A program made the translations under genes and the position numbers. A stretch of 26,595 nucleotides of DNA from Spirogloea muscicola (lineage: Eukaryota > Streptophyta > Zygnematophyceae > Spirogloeales > Spirogloeaceae), in assembly GCA_009602725.1 (NCBI GenBank), contig WELB01000072.1, forward strand, positions 15,047-41,641. The letters are read 5' to 3'. The number at the start of each line of letters is the position of its first letter. Positions within the stretch are counted from its first letter, which is position 1. Below the pieces are notes generated by a model. It was not told where the DNA came from, did not search any database, and saw nothing but the letters and a program-made list of their open reading frames with translations. Below are positions 1 to 9,900 of the stretch, one piece after another.

Positions 1-315
1 CGGCGGAGCGGCGCGCCGGCGGCGGCGGCCTCCTCGCCGGCCGGCGGCTGCGGCTGCGGTGCGCTTGAGGGCCGGAGCTGTAGCTTGGAGCTGCGGTGCG
101 ACCTGCCGCGGCGGCGGCGGCGGCGGAGCTGGTGAGGAGGGCGTGATGCGGGGCTGCGGGAGACGGCGCTCCGCACGGGAGGGCGGAGGGCGTGCAGGGG
201 CAGGGACGTAGGCCGGAGAGAGGAGGGAGGTCGGGGAAGCTCAAGTACTAGCTCAGTCCTCGCGCCGCCCGCCGACCTCCCAGGAGAGGCCGCGCCGCGG
301 CCGGCCGCGCAAGAG
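1..315. other. GC-rich upstream / 5' leader of the fusion gene
   Basis: Very GC-rich sequence with CGG/GCG runs (for example a CGG repeat around 108-126). The reading frame of the downstream gene stays open from 136 to the ATG at 316, after an in-frame TGA at 133-135, but contains no in-frame ATG. The simplest reading is 5' UTR, although an upstream exon supplying a targeting peptide outside the window is possible. I see no clear TATA box. Confidence 0.4.
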
Positions 316-2908
316 ATGAGGGCGGTGGTGATTGCCGGCACGCACTCGGGCGTCGGCAAGACTTGCGTCGCCATTGGCCTCATGGCGGCGTACCGCCGCC
401 GCGGCCTCCGCGTGCAGCCGTTCAAAGTCGGGCCAGGTCCGTTGCTATCCCGACTCCGGCCGCCGCTTGGCCGTGACTGCTGGCCCGGCCTGCCGCTAAC
501 GTCAACGAGTAGCCCTTCTCGATGTGACGCCGGCCACCACTGCCGGCCGCTGGTTGCCGCAGACTTCCTGGACCCGATGCACCACAAGGCGGCGACTGGC
601 CGCGACTCCCTCAACCTCGACGGCTGGATGCTCAGCAGGTGAAGCCCCTCTTCTCCTTCCTCCTCCCTTGTCCCGCCTGCGCCTGCACCTCCCTCCTCGC
701 CTCCTCCGCTCCTCAGAACGCCTGTCCTCCTCGTCCTCCGTCCAGGGACGTGAACATTGCGTGCTTCCTGCGCGCGGCGCCAGACACCGACCTCGCCGTC
801 GTCGAGGGCTGCATGGGCCTCTTCGACGGCCGCGACGGCCTGTCGGAGGCCGGGAGCACCGCCGAGATGGCCAAGATCCTCGGCGCGCCCGTCGTGCTGG
901 TGCTCGACTGCTGGGCCCTCGCGCGCTCCGCCGCCGCCATGGTCCTCGGCTACGCCTCCTTCGACCCCGACCTCGTCTTTGCTGGCGTGGTCTTCAACAA
1001 GGTCCTTGAGCACCCTCACCCCCCTCCTCCCTCCTTCCTCCCCTCATCTTCCCGGCATCGCGTCCCCCCTCCTTGGCCGCCGCTATTGATGACGCTTGGG
1101 TAAAGCGGCGGTGGTGGCGGCAGGTCGGCGGAGCAGCGCACGCCGAGTGGCTGCAGGAGGCTGTGGAGGCTGCCGAGGTTGGCGCAACGGTGCTCGGCGG
1201 CGTGCCCAAGTCGGAGGCAGCGACGCTGCCAGAGCGGCACCTCGGGCTGGCGATGCCTGGCGAGCCCATAGTGCCGGCGGACTACATCGCCCGCCTCTCT
1301 GACCTGGTCGAGGCGCACCTCGACCTGGACGCAATCCTGCAGCTCGCCGCCCAGCTCGATCCGCCGCCGCCGCCGCAACTGCCGCCGTTTGGCGAGGTCG
1401 GCAGCACCGATGCGGGCATACCGCGCACGCCTGGCAAGGCGGTGCGCATCGGCGTTGCGCAGGACGCCGCCTTCTGCTTCTACTACCACGAGAACCTTGC
1501 CCTCCTCCATGGTGCCCCTTCCCTCCTCCTCCTTCCCCCCCTCCTTCCCTCCTTGCTCCCCCGTACTCTACCCCCTGCCCGTTGCACCTCTCCTCCTGCT
1601 CTCCTTCCTCACCCCCACCTTACCTCCACCGTCTCTTCCCTCCCTCCTCCCTCTTACCCTCCTCATTTTGCCTTCTGCGTCAGCGAGCCGCCGCCTCTCC
1701 TGCTATCCCCAGACGGCAGCTCACAGCCATATTACCGCGCCGCCACTGGACGCCGCAGATGCAGGAGCGGAGCTCGTCTTCTTCTCGCTGGTCGACGGCC
1801 CGGGTCTGCCGCCGCGGCTGGATGCTATCTACCTCGGCGGCGGTTACCCGGAGCTGCACGCGCTCGCGCTGTCGCGCAACACGCGTGCCCTGTACGGCCT
1901 CCGCGCGTTCGCCGCCGCCGGCGGCCTTATCTACGGCGAGTGCGGCGGCTTAATGTACCTCTCTCAGGGCATCCAGGCAAGTGTTGACCCCTCTCTGTAC
2001 GCCCCTCTCATCCCACCTCCTCCTCCCTCCTCCCAGCTATGCTAGTCCCTCCTCCCCCGCTTCCTCCCCCTCCCACCCCCCGCCTCCGCTCCTCGCAGTA
2101 ACCCGCTTGCTCCTGCCTCCAGCTCGGGTGCACCGTGCGACGCATGCCGCCAGCATTGTGGCCTGGCCATGCAGCCGTCCTGATCCGCCGTCGGTGGGCC
2201 GCAGACGCGTGAGGGGGAGCGGTATCCAATGTGCGGCGTGTTCCCCTTCTGGACGCGGATGGTGCCGCAAATGAAAATGGGCTATGTGACGGTGGAAAAC
2301 TCGTCTCCCTGCTCTCGCTCCTCCTTCCCTCCTCTCCCCCCCTCCCCCCCCCCCCTTGCCTATCGGTTGGGCAGATTGTTATTGAGGTTTGGGAGGGAGT
2401 GGGAAGGGAGGTTAGCCTGGAGCTGAGGGAGGGAGGAGGGACGAAAGATAGTGGGAAAGACGGCGGGACTTGGCCACTGACGGGACCAGGCAGCGGGCCG
2501 CTTGCGGTCGGGTGTGCAGGTTGTGCCGCAGGAGGGCTGCCAGCACTTCCCGCAGAAGCACGGGTCGCTGCGCGGCCAGTACTTCCACTTCAGTGAGGTC
2601 GTCGCTGGCACCGGCGGGGCCTCGCTAGCAGCGCTGCCGACTGCGTACGTCACTGATGCTTCGCTTGCCATCAATCGACTGCCTTCCTCTCCTCCCTCTC
2701 TCCTTGTTCCATCTTTCACGTCGGCTGCGCTGTCCGTTGAGGCGAGCTACCACTACCATCCACGCCGCAGATTCACAGTGCAGCGGCAGCTGCCAGGCGC
2801 AGCGCCCGAGCCTGAGGGCTACGTGCGGCTCAACGTGCTCGCAACATACGTGCACGTGCACTTCGGGTCCAACACCGCCGCGGCGCATGCCTTCGTAGAT
2901 CGCGCCAG
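316..2908 (+). other. CbiA/CobB module (cobyrinate a,c-diamide synthase)
   Basis: Residues 1 to about 468, close to the usual 450-470 aa of bacterial CbiA/CobB, so the enzyme looks complete. In order: ATP-binding P-loop; substrate-side motifs FKVGPDFLDP and NLDGWML; VEGCMGLFDG (dethiobiotin-synthetase-like core); the PERHLGL stretch; RIGVAQDAAFCFYY; LGGGYPELHA; the glutaminase nucleophile motif GECGGLMYL; SLRGQYFHFSEV; and the terminal HVHFGSN histidines. No catalytic motif looks broken. The related Ni-sirohydrochlorin diamide synthase CfbB shares this fold and cannot be excluded from sequence reading alone. Seven introns interrupt it, so it is not a bacterial contaminant contig. Intron 5 (1977-2204) starts GCAAGT, a GC-AG intron. 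The exon 6 donor is ambiguous between 2286 and 2292, which changes the protein by two residues. Confidence 0.9.
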
Positions 2909-5900
2909 GTGTGTCCAGCAGCGCCCCAAGCTCTGCAGATTTCTCAAGTTTGGCAAGGCTGTCGTCTGCTCTCCATTCTCGTTCGTGCCCCCACCTCCCT
3001 CCCTCCTGTCACCTCCCAACCTCCTTATCCTTCATCCTTTACCTTTTCTTATTGTGCTTTCTCTTGCCTCCTCCTGCCCCAAGCAGGCGCGAGGGGTCCA
3101 AGGCAGCTGCCGTGGCGGCGGCATCAGCATCCGCGGTGTACGCGGCAGGGCCCGTGGCGGCAGCAGCCGCGGGTGCAGCGGCGGCTGCCGCTGTCGCCGA
3201 GGCCAACTCCGGCGCAGAAGATGGCAGCGGCGACGGCCTGTACCACCACCAGCACCACCTGACCGACATTGTGCCATACAGCCTGCCGGCACCGTCAGTC
3301 GTCGTCACAGAGCTCAGCGGTGGCGGCGGTCGGGCGAAGCTCAGGAGGGAGGTAAGCTGGCAGCCAGGGTACGTTCGGCCCGAGGAGGGCAGCGGCGGAG
3401 CAGAGAGGGAGGCATGGTGGGAGGAGGGAGGTGGGGGAGCAGGGCGTTACCGCTCTGCTGAAGCCCCCGCCGCCACCATGGCTGCCGAGGGCCGCAATCC
3501 TTGGGGCCGCGCGCCTCCATTGTACCGCTCTGAGTCTGCGTATCCCGCATCGGGCGGCGGTGGAGGCGGCGAAGAGTGGGAGGATGAGGACGACGGCGGC
3601 GGTGGCGGGCTTGGCGGCCGGCGGCGGGCATCAGCAGAGGCCCGTGTCAGCAGCGGCACGCGGCGGAGCGGTGCTGGTGGCGCCGGCGGTGGCGGCGGGG
3701 AGTTTGTCAGCAAGGTGCGTGTGCTGCGGCGGTCGACGTCCGAATATTGGCCGGCGGCGCCGCCAGCGAGTGCAAGCGGCGGTGGCGGCGGAGTTGATGA
3801 CCGGGGGCGCGGAAGCCCGCGCAGCAGCAAGAGCCGGCAGCGGCGCAGCAGTGTCGAGCGACCACTTGCTGCGGGGGGGCGGCGCACCGGGCGGCCAGCG
3901 GCTGCAGACGAGGACTCACTGGCGTCGCCGCCGGAGTTCCCGTCGCCGACTTCTGGCAGCGATAGCGGCGACCGGAATTGGCCTACGCCATGGCGTACCG
4001 GCAGCGGAGCCGCCCGGGGTTCACCTCGCGCGCCGCCGTCTCCGGCGGCAGCGGAATCCAACGGCCCTGGCCGAGGCAGCAGCACGCGTGGCGGTCCGGC
4101 GGCGGCGTGGCGGCGGCGGCAGCAGCAGCAACGGCAGGAGGAGGCGGCGGCACCCGCATGTTGCTGCTGCAGCCGCCGCCGCCGCTGCGCATCGTCTCGT
4201 TCTTGCCCGCCGCCACCGAGATCCTCGCCAAGCTCGGTGTGCCATTGCTGCTGCCGCCACTAAGTCACTCACCCCTGCCACTGCCAGCACTTCAGCGCTC
4301 GCCTGTGCGCTCGCCTGTGCTTCCACTCAAGGGTCAGCGTTTGTCGTTGAGCTCAGCCCTCCGTCATCTTTCTGCGGCGGTTGTGGTGCCACAGGCGTGG
4401 GCGACCGATTGATTGGCATTTCGGGCTTATGCGATTACCCCGCAGACGTCGGCCGTGGGCGACACGTTGTACGTGCCCCGCCCTCCTCCTTGGCTTCAAA
4501 AGGGCAGGGCCTGTCCTTGCTGCTGTTGTAAGGAGCACCAGTGGTTGCACCAATAGTCCCGCTGATGCGGCCTTGGCTGTCTGCAGGTTAGCCGGAGCAA
4601 GGTGGATGCCACCAAGATGTCCAGCGCTGACGTCGAGACCACGGTGAGCCTCCACTTCTTGGCGAGCTCTGGCCACCGCTGCTGGGCAGCCTTGGGCCGG
4701 TACTGTGTGACGTGGTTGCCCTGCTGAGGCTCTCAGAGAGCGCGCGTGTGCAGATGCGGCGGCTCGAGGAGAGTGGGGAGAGCCCGTTCGAGGTGGACAC
4801 TGACTGGCTGCGCCGCGCCAAGCCGGACCTTGTGTTCACGCAGGTCCGCCTGCCAGCCCCTGAGCCAGGCCTCTCTGCGTGCAATTTTTGGTTGCTGGAC
4901 CAAGCAGCACGCTCGGCCTCTCTTACCAGAGGCTGTTTCGTCAATCTGTGTGCTGCCAGGACTCATGTGAGCGGTGTGATGCCAGCGAAAGTGAGGTGGG
5001 CCGCGCGCTCGCTGCCGCTGGCCTACTCGGATCGCCCAGCCTCAAGATCGTCATGCTGCGGCCCCGCACGGTGAGCTTGTCTGGTCTTGGGGCCGCCACT
5101 GTATGGTTAAGCTAAGGGCACATGCATGGAGGTGCTGACCATTGGTGCCAATACCGGCCCTGCCGACTGCATGGTGCTGCTCATTGCATTCTCTTATGGT
5201 GGTTGTTTGCGGGCTTCCCAACCCTTGTTGCATTGCACTGTGCAGCTGTCGGAGGTGCTGGCAGCCATCTTGCAGGTCGGCGAGGCGGCCGTGAGCCAGC
5301 CCCTGGCGCAGCGGCTTGTAGATGGTCTGCGCGCGCGGCTGCGGGGCGTGGCGACGGCAGTGGCTGGCCGAGGCCGGCGGCGCATTGCGTCGCTGGAGGG
5401 TCTTGTGCCGCTCGCGCTTGGCGGCCACTGGCTGAGTGAGGTGAAGTCCATGGCCGGTGGCGAGGACTGCCTGCACGAGCCAGGCGCGCCCGCCGAGCGC
5501 ATCGCGTGGGAGCGCATCCTCGCGGCCGCGCCTGATGTCCTTGTCCTCAGCCCCTGCTCTTCCTCGCCCAACCGGACTCTCACTGAGGTCAGCACCTCGA
5601 AGAACAGTGTATCTGCCGTGCACACTTTAAGCCCTATAGTCAGAGGTCGAAGTCCCAACACTCATAGTTAACCTTAACAAGTCCATAACCTTAACAAGGA
5701 GGACACAGATCACTTCTGTCAAAAGCCACCGCGCCAAAAGGATGGATGCCTCTGCCACAGATGGTGCTATGGCAACTGGTGACCGTTGCGACGCCCCCCG
5801 TGCTGTTGTGCGCAGGTCGAGGTCCTGGCAGGCCTCCCAGGGTTCTGGTCGGTACCAGCCGTGCGCGCTGGCGAGGTATACATTGTGGACCATGTGTTCT

Positions 5901-6103
5901 TCAGCCGCCCCGGGCCGCGGCTCGTCGATGGCGTCGAGGTGCTCGCGCAGATCCTCCACCCGGCTGCCGTGTCTGGCCGAATTCCGCCGGAGACTGTGCT
6001 CAAGCTCTCGCCGCCGCCGTCGCTGAGCCCGGCAGCGGCAGGAGGTGGTACCTACCCCCGTGCCGACGAGGTCCACAAGCTCTTCCACCCGTTCCCGCCT
6101 TAG
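316..6103 (+). CDS. Fusion of cobyrinate a,c-diamide synthase (CbiA/CobB) and BtuF-like cobalamin-binding domain
   Basis: Predicted 16-exon gene: 316-436, 563-638, 746-1001, 1124-1511, 1759-1976, 2205-2285 (or 2291), 2520-2644, 2771-2908, 3087-3351 (or 3714), 4173-4236, 4395-4465, 4587-4643, 4739-4843, 4960-5070, 5246-5587, 5816-6103 (TAG). All joins keep phase. The product is about 901 aa, or about 1022 aa with the longer linker. The N-terminal half has the CbiA P-loop GTHSGVGKT (residues 8-16), the GPDFLDPMHH motif created across intron 1, and a class I glutaminase domain with YGECGGLMYL (Cys about 342) and HVHFGSN. The C-terminal half starts RIVSFLPAATEIL and ends with a BtuF-like lobe. 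CbiA amidates the a and c carboxyls of cobyrinate using glutamine and ATP; BtuF-type domains bind corrinoids or iron chelates. The fusion rests on exon 8 splicing in phase into the linker (2908/3087), and on a phase-0 intron joining linker to BtuF. Two separate genes remain possible, because an ATG in good context lies at 3990. The two domain identities are firm; the fusion is likely. Confidence 0.8.
639..3086 (+). repeat. CT-rich polypyrimidine introns of the CbiA half
   Basis: Introns 2 to 8 (639-745, 1002-1123, 1512-1758, 1977-2204, 2286-2519, 2645-2770, 2909-3086) each contain long runs built from CCTCC/CTTCC units on the coding strand. Intron 6 has a pyrimidine tract (2304-2360) followed by a purine tract (about 2383-2460), able to form an imperfect stem. 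Introns in the BtuF half (from 4237) and in the other genes lack such tracts. I did not find a conserved full-length intron sequence shared between them by eye. Confidence 0.6.
3087..4172 (+). other. Low-complexity linker with two candidate splice donors
   Basis: Exon 9 starts after a CAG at 3084-3086 and reads in phase from CbiA as REGSKAAAVAAASASAV. It stays open, rich in Gly, Ala, Ser and Arg, until 4263. The BtuF domain lies in another frame, so an intron is needed. Two phase-0 donors solve this with the same acceptor (CTGCAG ending 4172): GAG|GTAAGC at 3352 and AAG|GTGCGT at 3715, giving introns of 821 and 458 bases. The region between and after them still reads as a plausible disordered chain with repeated RS/RRS motifs (for example RRSTSEYWP near 3728), so alternative splicing is possible. 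An ATG at 3990 (GCCATGG context) opens a short leader in the BtuF frame and would support a separate gene instead. Confidence 0.5.
4173..6103 (+). other. BtuF-like substrate-binding module (COG0614 family)
   Basis: Seven exons encode about 345 aa. Motifs in order: LRIVSFLPAATEILAKLG; VGDRLIGISGLCDYPADV; VSRSKVDATKMSSADVETT; FEVDTDWLRRAKPDLVFTQ followed by DSCERCDAS; a long central helix region (5246-5350); RRRIASLEGLVPLALGGHW; AAPDVLVLSPCSS; and the C-terminal LPGFWSVPAVRAGEVYIVDH and SRPGPRLVDGVEVLAQILHP. This order is typical of cyanobacterial and other bacterial cobalamin/Fe3+-siderophore periplasmic binding proteins. No signal peptide precedes it if it is internal to a fusion, and no ABC permease or ATPase gene is nearby, so a conventional periplasmic import role is unlikely. 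Introns are GT-AG. The exon 13 start at 4739 is the only in-phase choice I found; a longer upstream extension is possible. Confidence 0.88.
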
Positions 6104-6903
6104 GCTAGTAGAGGGTTTTAGAAGTCCTTGAGTTGTGGGGTTTGCGCCTGCGTGCCCCACCTGGCACAAGGACTTCGGCCTAGAGCGCAGAGTGCATAGT
6201 CAGCCTCGCTAGTGGCCCTTCGCCTGCAGACTGAGCGGATGTCCACAAGACGGGCTCCTTCCCTGCGGTTGGACATAGTCCAAAGGCGACCACCCTGGTC
6301 AGCTGTTAGCGTGCCAGCGAGCAGGCCACTTGCAAGCTCCTCCATGAGCCAGCAGCCAAGCAGACATGCTGGTTTAGCACTTGTCGCATCATTAGCCTTT
6401 CACTAGGATACACAAATGTAGCTGTCAACCTTTTCTTTAGAACGCCGTCTAGCATACTTGCTGTCAAGGGTGCTCTACTTAATTTGTAGGCTATCTTAAT
6501 GATGCCTGTTTGTTGCTCAAAGTTGCCCCACCTCTATTGTGCTCAAACTGCCCCAACTGGATATTGCTAGTGAGTACTAGTGCTGAATGTTTGACGGACT
6601 TTCTATGACAGCCTGCATCCAGATGCTTGATGTGAAATAATGCTGAAAGCGTCGGCAATAATTTGCAGCGGGTCAGGCTAAACTTCTTAGCCGTTACAAT
6701 ATTGAGCGAGCTGCATGACCATTTGCCACTTGCGCAGGCCTGGCCTTATGCTACTGTTGCAATGCAAGCAATTGAATTGGCTGACTATGCTGATGATGCT
6801 GTACATGGCTGCAATACCACCACCTTTCCTGGTGGTTGTATCGATGCTACACATCTCTTGGGGGACCGAGAGAATGAATGTGATGCTACTCTCTAATGAA
6901 AGG
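6104..6903. other. Convergent 3' intergenic region
   Basis: The region lies between the stop of the plus-strand fusion gene (6103) and the stop of the minus-strand transporter (6904-6906). GC content falls sharply here. It should hold both 3' UTRs and polyadenylation sites. A two-part inverted repeat sits at 6121-6176. The open stretches seen here show no family motif, and I see no gene. Confidence 0.6.
6121..6176. repeat. Two-part inverted repeat (hairpin) in the 3' UTR
   Basis: GAAGTCCTTG at 6121-6130 is perfectly complementary to CAAGGACTTC at 6167-6176. Inside it GTGGGG (6135-6140) pairs with CCCCAC (6155-6160), leaving a 14-base loop. It starts 17 bases after the stop codon of the fusion gene, so it would be a strong stem-loop in that mRNA. 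Confidence 0.7.
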
Positions 6904-9900
6904 CTACTCTACGAGCTTAGCTTCAATTTCCTCTAGACTCAAGCCCTTGGTCTCAGGAACTTTCAGATACACAAAAGCCAGGGAGGCAATTGCAATCAAC
7001 CCAAAGAGGAAAAACGTCCCGCTCTGACCAACATTTTCCTGCATGGGGTCCCACACAAAATTCATGTGCGGACCACCCAAATGTGGTTGACTGGAGCAGC
7101 CCGGAAATACCAACATATTGATACATACATTAATCATTGCTAGCTATGTGCTGCTGCAGAGTTGCAAGTCCGAGCGAATTTGCAAGTCCGAGCCCATCTA
7201 GACGTGTAGCCAGTGCACAGAAGGTCTCCGAGACACTGACTACGATGACCGTGCCTGCTGCGTACCTCCACTGGGGGGATGGCGAACACCACGAGGCCAT
7301 TGGAGGCAAAGTTGATCAAGGTGGCGAGGCTCTGGGCGCGTCCCCTCACCCGCAGTGGGAAGACCTCGCTCACCATCAGCCAGCTCACTGGCCCAAATGA
7401 GATCTGCAAGCACCCCTTAGAGCACATGAGACGGGTGTTCACCAGCATGAAAGGAAGGAGCCATCCAACCATTATGGTAGTAGAAGTACGTAAGGACCTC
7501 AGATCTTGACACGCAGCCCATAGTAACTGGCTCTACTTGGAGGAGCAAAAGAAGGCCTGCAACATTTCTAATGGCCTGGAATGGCGAGCCTTTGCACTCA
7601 GAGCCATGCCTGAGTCAGACCTGGTAGCTGCCCACGTAGAGCAGGAGGGCAATGACGCTGGCAGCAGGCACGCCTCCTCCAAAGTAGTAGTAAGCAGTGA
7701 GCAGGCCCAAGCTAACAACCTGTCGAAAGCAGAGTAACTATGTCAACCCTGGGTCACAGTCAGTGTCTTCACAAAATGATCTATCTCCTTGACAAAGGCA
7801 ATGCAGGCGGGACCAGGGACTGCATCTGCACCATCAACCCAGGTAAAAAGCTCTGAGGCCCACTGGGACGCTCACAATGCCACTGATGCCGACAAGAAGC
7901 AGCGGCCTTCGGCCCCACTTGTCAACCGTCAGGACTGCGACTGCTGTCATTGCCAACTGGCAGTCAAACAAGGTCATCATCACCGGCAAGTGTGATGTGT
8001 GCTTGATCCTAGGCTCCAAGGGAGCCCCTCATAAACATGATGAGCTCTATCTCTGACACGGCCTTCCTCAGTGAGGAGTCTGGACCAGGTCCAGACCAGC
8101 ATTGGGCAGTAACAGCAGAAGATATGCAGCAGTGAAGACATGAAGAGGAACTAAAAGAGGTCCAGTTGCATGAACCTGCAGTGCAGTGGACTACAAGTGA
8201 GATCTGTGCCCTGGCAATTCTGTGGTGCAGACCTTGAACGTCCCGAGGTAAACCGCAACTCGAGTTGCGTCCGTAGCTGCTGCAAAGCCTGCATCCTGGA
8301 GAGACAATAGACACTTTCCTCAAGAAGCTGACTTGCATGTCGGACTGAGATAGGAGCTCTTGAGAGCAAGCTCTAATCTGATACATATCCTTTGAGGTGT
8401 TTGTCGCTATGCAGAACAGACTGAAATATTGGGAGCTCAAGATTGCTAGCACAAGTTCCTACTCAAGAAAAGAGTAGCTTATATGGTCAAGCCCCACTGG
8501 TAAGGGCCATGTCTGAGCTTCTACCTTGAGAATGCTGGTTGCGTAATAGAGGACGCTTGGTTGACCTGTAACCTGGCAGACCGAGCAACAAGTTGAGGTT
8601 GTCTCTGGAATGGCCCAAGTGCAGCACTACAAAGGCCTTCCTTGTCCAGGAGGTACAAGGCCTACTACAGAACGCGAGCTGGGACGGGCTATGAAGGGAA
8701 GACGCTCATAGCAGGACTCGAGGCTCAACCAAGGGCCAGATCAAGGAGCTTTATATCATAGTAGGTGAGTGCTGCGTAGCGAGCGAGAGAACATGCTGAC
8801 GCCTACCTGCTGGAAGAAGACGAGCCCCCCACCAATGATGAGCGCTTGCAGGCTCGCCCCTCGGAGCAAGTCCCGGAATCCCCCTTGATCAGGCCCTGCA
8901 CCGCTCACAACATCCTGCACTCAAAAATTCCACTCAGCCGCTGCATGTTCAGGTTTTGATGGTGAGAGTGACGGTGAGAGTAAGGATGAGGGTGAGTTGC
9001 AAGGCGGCTCCACTTGCCCAGAAGACAAAGTGTGTACAGTATGTCATGCCTGGCTTCGTATATATTGTAGGAGGTTTGGCCTCGACAAGACCTGGCAAGC
9101 CATGACAATCTCGTCCATTTCACGGGCGACCTCGCTATCCTCCACCTTCTGACCCCTCAACCTCCGCAGTGAGCCCTCGGCTCGAGACTTGAGCTCAAGC
9201 ACTATCTTGGCGTCTGCAAAGAAGACATGCACATGGACGACTTCAAAACTGCACACAACTGCCTGCCCAGCAGGCAGCACGCTGCAACAATGAATCACGA
9301 GTTTTGAATCGCATTTGTCTACAAGCTTATGTCTTCAATAGTTCTTTCTCTAGACAACCTTGAGTGCATGAGTGCGGCATAGCAGTGCATGGACATGTGC
9401 CCTACTCGTTTTGCGGGCAAGGAGGCGCAATCTGCTGGTGGGACGAGCCTCACCGGCAGCCTGGGACGCGCAGAGGCAGAGCCAGCGCGGCGAGGGCGGC
9501 AGCCACAGCATGCCCGCCGCCATGAGCAGCGCCACGGGCGCGCTCGCGCCGTACATCACTCGCCAGCCGCTCACTGCCTCGATCTGGGCATCGCCGATCA
9601 GGTAGCCCATCTGCAGCCGGCCTCGGAGCACCATCAGGCCTGGACCCCTTTACCTCCGCAGACAATGACTTCCTGTTGACTACATCTGGCCGGCCCCTGG
9701 CATCTGTTATCTGGGAATAATAGTAGGATTTCTCTGCTATTAGTAATACTTGTCGCCACTGAAGGTTTGCATGTGTTGGTACCTACTAATGCTGATTTGG
9801 TAACTACAAATGCTGAGAACCTGAACCCCAGAACCTGAGGCCTACCCCTATACACATCGCTCCTGCAGGAGGCCCCTGACATAGCAAGGCGCTGCCTTCC

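Noticed and set aside
524-1009. Long Arg/Pro-rich open frames overlapping the CbiA exons in other frames and on the minus strand
   Set aside because: They arise from high GC content and lack motifs; the spliced frame carries every conserved CbiA motif.
3431-4531. Long open frame rich in Arg/Ala/Gly across the linker in another frame
   Set aside because: It disagrees in phase with both the CbiA and BtuF exons and shows no domain; likely a GC-driven shadow.
5640-5665. Sequence resembling a tRNA T-arm (AGGTCGAAGTCCC)
   Set aside because: No acceptor, D or anticodon stems fit around it; it lies in the last intron of the fusion gene.
5669-5698. 13-base direct repeat TAACCTTAACAAG
   Set aside because: Too short and intronic; no sign of an insertion between the copies.
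316-6103. Bacterial contamination as the source of the CbiA and BtuF sequences
   Set aside because: Both domains are interrupted by phase-consistent introns and sit on the same contig as plant-type nuclear genes.
6663-6896. Plus-strand open frame of 77 codons
   Set aside because: It lies in the convergent 3' region next to the transporter stop, with no family motif or splice support.
7162-7193. 14-base direct repeat TTGCAAGTCCGAGC (two copies, 4 bases apart)
   Set aside because: A short intronic duplication, not a mobile element or attachment site.
8078-8096. Palindrome GTCTGGACC-A-GGTCCAGAC
   Set aside because: Perfect 9-base arms, but it lies inside a transporter intron with no other supporting signal; kept only as a note.
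8009-8452. 147-codon minus-strand open frame within the transporter
   Set aside because: It spans an intron and reads out of frame with the true DAGFAAATDATRVAVYLGTFK exon (8295-8233).
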